In this document: piece by piece, positions 56,423 through 64,000 of the stretch | How positions within the stretch are numbered: position 1 is the stretch's first letter | How the letters are laid out: the number at the start of each line of letters is the position of its first letter | Assembly: GCA_025526995.1 (NCBI GenBank) | Contig: JAHLKG010000002.1 | Location: forward strand, 1,798,001-1,862,000 | Reading direction: 5' to 3' | Source: Powellomyces hirtus | Lineage: Eukaryota > Chytridiomycota > Chytridiomycetes > Spizellomycetales > Powellomycetaceae | DNA: 64,000 nucleotides | Notes under the pieces: model-generated | The model's database searches: none | Told to the model about the DNA's origin: nothing | Seen by the model: the letters and a program-made list of their open reading frames with translations, nothing else | Translations under genes and position numbers: made by a program

Positions 56423-57044
56423 AAGGGGAGGATAGCGGGACATCTGTTCCCCAGTGCGGATACGCGTTGGACCATCATGATCCCTTGATAACAGGGCTAG
56501 GTTTAGAGGGGAATAAGGGCTGTAAACTTGAGTACACTGGAGTACAATACAGACTAAGTTTTAAACGTGAGCTTCTGACCATCACCCCTCTATATCGATG
56601 AGGGGACATTGCTATAAGCTCCGCTGTCGGAGGATGATTATGTAAAGGATCGAGCAAGGCTTGTGGCTTGTTCACCGCCAGGTTTTGGTGTGGGCACGCG
56701 TACGAACCTTTAAATTTCAACAACAAGTGTTACAGCATACTGTCATACCAGTGCTCTGGAACGCCACGGTACTGTAGTAGTCCGGCACAAAGTTGAAGCT
56801 GTGTACAGCTAGTGCTTGGTTGTACGCACTCGAAAGATAGATGCAATAGAAAATGTAAAAGAAAAGGCGGTGGAATCCAGAAGGTGATAAAGAGGGCGGC
56901 GGTCTTGACCGTCGCCGTGCACTACATATCACGTACATATCGCAAAGGTAAGAAGATTGGGAAGAAGTCAGTGTTCATTTTTATGGTGCATGGGTTGCTC
57001 ATTTTGTGCAACGTCTGTAGCTCGCGCAACACACGCATCACGTT
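56423..57044. other. Intergenic interval, promoter side of the secreted protein gene
   Basis: 620 bp. Minus frames at 56475-56726 and 56717-56938 lack motifs. No RNA gene recognised. Confidence 0.35.
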
Positions 57045-57443
57045 ATGCACGTCCTCACCCTAGCGCTGATCGGGAGCGCCCTGCTCGCCAGCAACGTCTC
57101 CGCCGCCGCGGTCAACCCCGTCCCCACCGAGTTCGGCCTCCGTATCTACATGGGCACGGGTTTCACCGACCTCCTTGGGGACGTCTTCGCCGAGGGTTCC
57201 AATGTGTGCACGTCTCTCTTTGACGCCGAGAAGGACGCCAAATCTTTGAAAGCGCTTCCAGGAACAGTCTGCTTCGTGTCCAGCATTTGCGACGCGGCAG
57301 CCGCCAGCTGTGATATTTGTGTTGATGAAGGAGGGAGGAAAACTATTCCTAAGGATGTGGCAATTAGTGGATTCCGGTGCGTTGCGGTCAAAGGCAAGAA
57401 GCCGTGCAAGGCGTACAAGCAGTGCAAGTACCCTCGTCAGTAG
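57045..57443 (+). CDS. Small secreted cysteine-rich protein (effector-like)
   Basis: One uninterrupted exon of 132 residues. Residues 1-20 (MHVLTLALIGSALLASNVSA) are a clear signal peptide with a probable cleavage after VSA. The mature part has eight cysteines at residues 55, 76, 82, 89, 92, 112, 121 and 127, an even number suited to four disulfides. It ends in a basic tail (KGKKPCKAYKQCKYPRQ). No catalytic motif and no family is recognised. Small secreted cysteine-rich proteins in fungi often act in the cell wall, defence or host interaction; none of this is shown here. Confidence 0.8.
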   Translation: MHVLTLALIGSALLASNVSAAAVNPVPTEFGLRIYMGTGFTDLLGDVFAEGSNVCTSLFDAEKDAKSLKALPGTVCFVSSICDAAAASCDICVDEGGRKTIPKDVAISGFRCVAVKGKKPCKAYKQCKYPRQ

Positions 57444-57910
57444 ACACTCATCAGACGAAGGATGTAGTTAAATGGTTGCAGCATTGGATGGAGTTCCGGG
57501 CGGGACATCTGGTGGGAGTGTGCGGCAATACAAAGGGTTGCTTTTAGCGAGTCCTCTTCCTCTCTTGCCCTCCCTGTATACTGTTATTAGCAAGGAAACA
57601 TTGGCTCAACAGTGTGTCACGTTAAGGCTTTGGATTGGGAGAAGAAGCTTGTTTTGGTTTGATTACCTTGTTTCGTCTTGCTATTGGGAATTTTATAGAA
57701 TCTGTTATCATCACCAGACAGACAAAGTCCTACCCTGGTGCGGGTAGTTAGCCTTCTGGCATTCTTATATCGTATCGAACAAAAGATGGATGCACCGGGG
57801 TTTAAGAAATGAAGTGCACAGCCACAAGCGCGTTCGGACAACAGGTTTGCGCAACAATTCTTTAACCTCTCACAGGAGTTGAAAACCGTCAAAAGACATT
57901 CCCGCCTACC
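57444..57910. other. Intergenic interval, no supported gene
   Basis: 467 bp with only short frames and no motif. Holds the 3' flank of the secreted protein gene and the promoter of the polymerase gene. Confidence 0.35.
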
Positions 57911-60151
57911 ATGTCAACGAAACAGCAGATATACAAGATCCTAACCAAGAAGTATGGGCTTACACTCAAGACCGAAGCCTTGAAGTACCTAGAGACCTGT
58001 GTATCCGATCACTCCCCCGCCGAGCTGGTGGACACTCTCAACTACATTGCGACATCGTATATTCAGCAACAAGGTGAGTGATAGACGGTTAAGCAGGGCT
58101 GGTGGTGGGGGTAGAGCAATATGCTGATCGTTTCTGGTGTTGCAGATGGCGGCCACCGCCTCGTTGACCGCGCCTCCCTCGAACGCGTCGTCGAATCCAT
58201 CAACCGCAAAGCCGCCATCCATAAATCTCTCGAAGACACAGGGTCCGTCATCCCCACCAACCATTCCCCCCATGGCGGGATGGCAGGCGGTAGCGATGCT
58301 GACTTGGACGTCAACATTAACATTGAGAACATTGCCGCGTACATGCATGTCATTGACGCATTCGAAGTCCCCCGGTGGAAGTTTCGAAGTGATGGGAAGA
58401 GTTTTGTGGAGGTCGCGCAGAGTGGGCACTTGCTTGCGGAGGCGAGTCAGAAGGCGGCGGGATATAGGGATCGCTATGATTTGATTAGAGAGAGGATATT
58501 GAGGAATGACGCGTTTAGGGCGTCCAGTTTTGCGAGGAAGGATGATTATTTGGAGGTATGCACCGTCGCAACAAGAGGAAGATGTGATGGGATCCGAAGT
58601 TAAGTTGAACTTTGCTTGTATATAGATTATGCCCATCAAGAATCTCCAAGGGCACAAGCCGGGCTCGTACCTGCTGTTTGGGATGTTGACACAAGTCACA
58701 GAAGGCAAATATCACCTCGAGGATCCCGATGCCTTGATCGAGTTGGAATTAGACGGAAAGGTACCGTGACTCACCACTGGAAGACAGGAAGGGAGAAACA
58801 CCACCGCTGACTGGTTCTTGCTCTGATAGATAGAGAAAGGCATGGGACTCTTCACACTAAACTGTTTCGTCTTGGTCGAAGGACTGTATACCGAGGAACG
58901 CACGTTCAAAGTCAGAACACTTGGTATGCCGTTACCGGAACCTCGTGCAAAGTCCATGTAAGTGATTACATGCTGTGCGCGAGCTGCAGTTTTCCAGCAT
59001 GGCCAACAACATGGACGGCCCCCGACAATCTAGAGCTGCATTCGGTCACAACGTCAATTTCTTTGGCGCGCCCAGCACAGGTGACGAGCAGGTACATGCA
59101 TCCAACCCCTCCCACATCCCCACACACCCTCACCCACGGCCAATAACTCACCATACCTATATCTTGGCGATCTTACAGGTGATTCTCGAGAAGATCGAAT
59201 CGAGCATGACTGACGTGATGTTTGTGATTGTGTCGGACGTCTGGCTGGACCAACCGCGCGTGGTGATGAAGCTGCGGCAGCTGTTTGATGGGTTTTCGAG
59301 TGAAGCTGCGATTCGCCCGCTCGCGTTTATTTTTATTGGCAGTTTTATCTCCACGCCGTATATTTTTGATGGCGCGAGTGCGGCGGCGTATCGAGGTACG
59401 GATTCGTCAGGCATTTTGCGCCGGGTGGTGTTGGAATCTGGGATGCGTGGGCTGCTGGCTTATTGGAGTTTTCGGTATTTTTGCTTTGTTGTTGTAGACT
59501 GCTGGAACACCCTCGCGGACCTACTCTCCGATTTCCGCGACCTCGCCCAAAACTGCCACTTCATCTTCGTCCCGGGCCCCAACGACCCTTGGAACGCCAA
59601 CATCCTGCCCCGCCCCGGTCTCCCCACATTCTTCACCGACCGCATGCGAGCCAAACTCGCGCACGCCCACTTTATGTCCAATCCGTGCCGAATCAAATAC
59701 TGTACGCAGGAGATTGTCGTGTTTCGGGAAGACATCACGAACCGGATGCGGCGGAATTGCATCGTGTCCCCCGCCGACAGTGATGATGTCGTGCCGATTG
59801 AGAAACACCTCGTGGCGACCATCGTGGACCAAGCCCATCTATGTCCGTTACCCATCACGGTGCGACCGACGTACTGGGCGTACGACCATGCGTTGCGGAT
59901 CTACCCGCAGCCGCATTTGTTGGTACTGGCGGATCGGTATGAGAGCTATGTGGTTGAGTATGAAGGGTGTCAGTGTGTGAATCCCGGTGCGTTCCCGAAT
60001 GCCGAGTTTGGGTTTATGGTGTATTGGCCGGCGACGAGGGTGTGTGAAACGAGGTATGTGCTTTTGCGAATGGTGGCAATTGGAGCAACTTATCAAACCT
60101 TTTCTGACATGATTGTTTGTTGTTTTGCGGTGCAGTAAAATTGGGGCGTAA
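57911..60151 (+). CDS. DPB2: DNA polymerase epsilon subunit 2 (B subunit)
   Basis: Spliced plus gene, ATG 57911 (MSTKQQIYKILTKKYGLTLK), TAA at 60149-60151. N-terminal helical domain (EALKYLETCVSDHSPAELVD, then LVDRASLERVVESINRKAA). Middle exons: FEVPRWKFRSDGKSFVE, IMPIKNLQGHKPGSYLLFGM, GLFTLNCFVLVEGLYTEE, FGHNVNFFGAPSTGDEQ and MFVIVSDVWLDQPRVVMKLR. The C-terminal phosphoesterase-like fold has FIFVPGPNDPWNANILPRPG, FMSNPCRIKYCTQEIVVFRE, HLCPLPITVRPTYWAYDHAL and CQCVNPGAFPNAEFGFMVYW; the last exon gives SKIGA. This order is that of POLE2/Dpb2. The phosphoesterase domain is catalytically inactive in the family. Function: essential B subunit of the leading-strand polymerase, needed for CMG assembly. 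The 3' end is convergent with TAF13. Confidence 0.95.
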
Positions 60152-60720
60152 TCAGAGCCCGGTATCAATCATGCTTTCAGCAGGGATCCCGCTGTATATA
60201 TTTTACGCAAAAGCTCTTGAACCATGTACATAGAAACTAGACTCGAACGAGGGTATATAGATATTAACTCCGTTTGCAACCCTTGTTCATGCGCAGTTAT
60301 GGCTTTGCACGATTTCGGGATGTGCGAAGAAGGGTGGTGGAGCTATAGCGGGACGGGGGCGGGTCTCGTCCCATTGGGCGGACGTCACATATTGGTGACT
60401 GGAGACGTCTAGGCCTGACTTTTTTCGCCGGTGTTGGAGGATTATGTGGCGGACAAGTCCCAGTGAGGTGGTTTAGTCCTCGGGCGTCTTTTCGGAATTG
60501 TGATTCGGCTGATGTTGATGAGTCGGCTATTGATATACATTCGTTTTTACGTCGTTGGGGAAATAAGTGGAGTGGCTGACGTGAGAGACATACACTCGAA
60601 TCTAGCCCCGCGATTGTGTGTCGTCGCAGGTGTAGCCCCCCACACTCCCCAAACAAAAACAGGACTGGGGTCCCCTGGCCCAGCCGCACCGTCTTTCGGT
60701 TTCTTTTTCCGCAGACGTTT
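60152..60720. other. 3' flanks between convergent DPB2 and TAF13
   Basis: 570 bp. A 130-codon minus frame (60297-60689) continues from the TAF13 3' side but has no motif and looks like a chance frame. Confidence 0.35.
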
Positions 60721-61177
60721 CTACCCCTTCTTGACTTCTAATTCTGGCGCCGAAAAGATCTTCTTCGCATTCCTAATTTCCTGGTCCAGCGCCAACAATT
60801 CATGCGCGCGGGCGAGTTTTTTGGGGTCTTTGCGGAGCACGTGGAGGAAATCGGCGGTTTTGGGTTTCGGGTTGGTTTGGCGGACTTTACTGCACTAATA
60901 TTTTCGGCATACATGTCTTAGTAAGAGACTCTCTCGTGGGGGAGAGTGGTGTTAGACAGGCACGTACGAGGTCGGAGAGGTAGGTGAGCAGCATCTCTTC
61001 CATGAGCTCGACGGAATCGGCTGAGGGGTTGGGAACGTCGCCGAAGCCGTACATGAATGAGCGGACTGCGGGGGCGGGGAGCGGTTGGAATGAAGTTGGA
61101 GGAGTGGAGTGGGGAGATATTGGGGGGGCGGACTCAATCTTACCTTCTCTTGTAAATGGCCGTTTCTTTTCCTTCAT
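60721..61177 (-). CDS. TAF13: TFIID subunit TAF13 (histone-fold)
   Basis: Three exons, 61144-61177, 60968-61065 and 60721-60894, give 101 residues in phase. Exon 2 encodes VRSFMYGFGDVPNPSADSVE and LMEEMLLTYLSDL, the histone-fold start of TAF13 (family: MMYGFGD-x2-NP). Exon 3 gives CSKVRQTNPKPKTADFLHVL, then RKDPKKLARAHELLALDQEI and RNAKKIF. Function: pairs with TAF11 through the histone fold in TFIID, supporting TBP binding at promoters. I take the intron 61066-61143 as real (GTAAGA...CCCGCAG, with the phase kept). Reading through it would add a Pro-rich insert. The length is close to the known 105-125. The gene is head-to-head with the CCDC57-like gene. Confidence 0.93.
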
Positions 61178-61347
61178 GTTTGTGGTGAGGGAGTGATTGT
61201 ATTTGCATAAAAAGTTCTGCAGAAACGTTTGGTTGTCCACGTCGATCTAAATCTAGGCGTCGTGTCAAAAACCACCCAGACGCGTTCCCGGACGTTTCTG
61301 AGCAAAAGGAAGATGCCCCGTCAAAACGAGTCCCACATGCACGTCCG
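61178..61347. promoter_or_regulatory. Shared 5' region between TAF13 and the CCDC57-like gene
   Basis: 170 bp between divergent start codons, AT-rich near 61195-61215. Both promoters must lie here. Confidence 0.35.
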
Positions 61348-64000
61348 ATGGAATCCGGGGTCCAGCCGTCGCAGGAGCCGGAGCGCGCAGCATCCGCGGC
61401 GCATCATGTCACGGCCGGCGAATCGCGTCACTCGGTCGGGGGCGGCGTGCAGGAGCTCCTGACGTATCGCGAGAAGGAGTTGCGGGATATCTATGCGGCA
61501 TTGGAGCAGCGGGTTGGCGAGAAGGAGGTGCAGGTATGGGCAGACACGCGCGACCAGACTGTAGATGCTAGAGTGGGAGAGAGCAAGTGGGAGCAGAGGT
61601 TTGATGGCATTGCTTGTTTGCGTATTTTTTTTTTCGTTAGTGCCGGTCATTGGAGGACCGACTGAATGCGCTTCAAGATGATTTTGTCTACAACCTCGCA
61701 TTGCTTGAGGAACGGGACAAGGAGCTGGAGAGTTACGATACACTGACCGAAGGGCTCACCACCGATATCCACGACCGGTAGGTAAAGAGAGCGTCCCACC
61801 CCACTGCAACCGCATCCCTGCATCCCCGGCGTCCGGCAATGTGTGGTTTGTCTCAATCTTAATTAAAACGCGAAAGGAAATGTCTCTGTGGGTGTTTTGT
61901 TATGATGTAGGGAAGCCAAAATAAGCGAGCTGAAATGGTTATTAACGGAGAAGAGTACCGAACTCGCGAATTTCAAGATGTTGCTGTATACGCAAGAACA
62001 GCAACACCACGACACGATCCGCAAATGTCACAAGGACAAGGGTGTCGAGCTCCAACATCTCGAGGACGTGCTGGCTGCTCGAGGCGAGGAGTTTGAGCTG
62101 GTGAAGTCCGAGCTGCAGTTACAGATCCAGAGCGCGCAGCAGGAGCTGGAGTTGCAAAAGAGTGCGTTTGAGAGTGAATTGGAGCAGGCGAAACGGGAGC
62201 GCGAGGTGGCGGTGAGGGGTGTTCGGCAGGAATGTAAGCGGGAGGTGTTGGAGGCGGAACATCGGGTTGCGTGCGTGGAGGCCGAGCTGGCAGCAGTCAA
62301 GAGTGCGCGGGATGGGATGGAGACGAAACTGCAGCACCAGGTGGATGCGAATCGCGTGCTGGACACTAAACTCCGGCAACTGGAATGGGAGGTTGTCGAC
62401 TCCAACAAGGCCACATCCACCCGCATCGCCCAACTCGAGGAAGCCCTCCAGCAAAGCCACCAATCATCCCTCGCAGCTCAAGCCTCCTTTGACCATACCC
62501 GCGAGAAACTGCTCCTCGATAGCGAGGAAGCCAAGAAGCAACTCACCCACGCTCAGTCGCTCGCGGAGGAGCAGGCGCGGCATCTCACGCACCAATTGGC
62601 GGAAGCGATGCAGCAATTGGCGGCGGAGCGCACCGAGGCTGGACGCAAGTTGCACGCGATGCAGGAGTGTGTGAGTGAGCGGGAGGCGGAGGTGCGGACT
62701 TTGAGGGCGGCGCTGAGTGGGGATCAATGCGGGATGGAGACCTTGAGGCGGCAGTATGAGAGCGAGGTGAGTGAGGGCTGAGGATTTGCCAATTTGTTGT
62801 CGCAACGACCCCATTCTCACAATTGACACTGAACTCCTCTGTCCCGTTCGTTTCCGGATTATTGTGTTTTTTTTTTTTTTTTGTAGATTGCCCAACGCGA
62901 CGCCACGATCGCCTCCCACGAATCCTACATTGCCAAACTCGAACACGAGCTCGACGTCCGCTGCACCACGCTCCAATCCATGCAACACGACATTGGCGCG
63001 CTGGTCGCCAAAGAGCAGGAGTTGCAGCGGGTTATTGCCCAACGTAAGTTTGTGTGGTGTATGTGTGCGTCTCAATACCTACGTCACGTGGGGGGAAAAG
63101 AGAGAATACCAAGCGGGGGACAAAAAATTGAAACTCTGCGACTTTTTTTGTTTTGTCCCCTTTTTTTTTCTTTTTTTTTATAATTTAGAAAATTTGGAGA
63201 ACGAGCGCAAGATGGCGACTCTCCACCGCAAGAAAAACGGAGACCAGAGCGACCTCGTGCGGGCCCTCGTTGCAGCAAAAGAGGCGGCAGAGGCGCAAGT
63301 CAAGGTATATATATAACATAAAATAAAAAAACGCACCTCCTTGCCCTGCTCCGCCATCCCTCGTCATCTTGTTTTACTCAAAATCCCCAATTTTTTTTGT
63401 TTGTTTAGCTCCTACGCACCAAACTCGGCGCGCGCACCCAGCCCCATCACACAAGTCCGGCCTGGCGGCCGCTATCGACCCCACCTTACGACCGCGACCC
63501 GCGACGACACCGCGATGATGATGATGGTGAAGAGGGTGGTGATGGTGGTGGTAGTGATTACGACACGTTAGGGAATGGGGAGAATGGAGCGTACCGGCCG
63601 CGTGATTATGCGGGTGGTGCAAAGGAAACGAATAGGGAGGGGAGAGAGAGGCAGTTGGAGGTGGAGAGTGAGGTGAGCGAGGATGTGGGGAGGGGAGTGG
63701 GGACACCATGGAGGAAAACTGACGTTTTGGGACCACATTTTTTGTGTCTTTTTTTTTTTTCTTTTTTAGAATGCGCGCTTGACGGCGATTATCCAACAAA
63801 TGCGGCACGACATGCAGGCCATGCACGATGCAATGAACAAGACCCCGCAAGCACACGTCCACGAGCAGACGCCACACCACCACCCAAGGGTAAATAAACG
63901 CACAAAAAAAAACAAAAAAAAAAAAACACACACACACACCCATTCGAAACACATCACATCAACTAATAGCGGGACACTTTTATTTTATGTGTGTGGCAGG
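61348..64000 (+). CDS. CCDC57: CCDC57-like coiled-coil (centriolar satellite) protein, 3' end cut by the window
   Basis: Spliced plus gene from ATG 61348 (MESGVQPSQEPERAASAAHH). The exons encode a nearly continuous coiled coil: VQELLTYREKELRDIYAALE, LEDRLNALQDDFVYNLALLE and ERDKELESYDTL (matching the CCDC57 signature DFVYNL-x-LEERD-x-ELE-x-YD), then AKISELKWLLTEKSTELANF and a long heptad exon at about 61978-62778. Later exons: IAQRDATIASHESYIAKLE, LENERKMATLHRKKNGDQSD, a Gly/Asp-rich linker (about 63410-63660) and ARLTAIIQQMRHDMQAMHDA. The introns have long T-runs before their acceptors (for example 62868-62884). The donor after HHHPR (about 63892) and an acceptor CAG at 63999 show that the gene continues past the edge. 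Known: CCDC57 is a centriolar satellite and microtubule-associated protein in animals; here a centriole/basal-body role is inferred. Confidence 0.8.

Noticed and set aside
60297..60689. 130-codon minus frame between DPB2 and TAF13
   Set aside because: No motif; sits in the shared 3' flank of two well-supported genes.

Overview
This window is a gene-dense piece of a nuclear genome that looks like a zoosporic (chytrid-type) fungus. The main evidence is spliced genes with short introns of about 45-90 bp (GT-AG, with one probable GC-AG), fungal-type housekeeping proteins (Dbp3, Fcf2, Sdt1-like, Lcb1), and genes expected only in an organism with a flagellum or centriole: IFT46 (3693-5449, minus) and a CCDC57-like coiled-coil protein (61348 to the right edge, plus). 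The species assignment is inference. All exon boundaries were read by eye from splice consensus and phase. I checked phases through the full length for MscL, ELG1, ATE1, DBP3 and TAF13; the other models are outlines.

Layout. 0-5.5 kb: NEPRO-like nucleolar protein, an 8-exon MscL-type mechanosensitive channel, and IFT46. 5.8-13 kb: a large unrecognised helical protein and a leucine-rich-repeat protein. 13-15.4 kb: no convincing gene, but a duplicated segment and an AT-rich stretch. 15.4-25 kb: SWI/SNF BAF60 subunit, primase large subunit, the DEAD-box helicase Dbp3 and Fcf2. 25-35.4 kb: TFIIH p62/Tfb1, an ING-type PHD protein, a membrane-anchored hexokinase, a WBP4-like splicing factor and a pyrimidine 5'-nucleotidase. 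35.7-46.6 kb: a long low-complexity/coiled-coil protein, ELG1/ATAD5, a multi-pass membrane protein and arginyltransferase ATE1. 47-53 kb: VPS26, serine palmitoyltransferase Lcb1 and a PPxY membrane protein. 53-57.9 kb: a block of unrecognised genes, comprising a minus-strand coding patch, an acidic repeat protein and a small secreted cysteine-rich protein. 57.9-64 kb: DNA polymerase epsilon subunit 2, TAF13 and the CCDC57-like gene, which is cut by the right edge.

Functionally the window is mostly core nuclear machinery: replication (PRI2, ELG1, DPB2), transcription and chromatin (TFB1, TAF13, BAF60, ING) and rRNA or RNA processing (DBP3, FCF2, NEPRO, WBP4). Membrane and lipid traffic genes (VPS26, LCB1) and two cilium/centriole genes are mixed in. 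Many genes are head-to-head over short spacers, which suggests shared promoters. I saw no tRNA, rRNA, CRISPR array or intact transposon. The most lineage-specific and least explained part is 53.2-57.9 kb.
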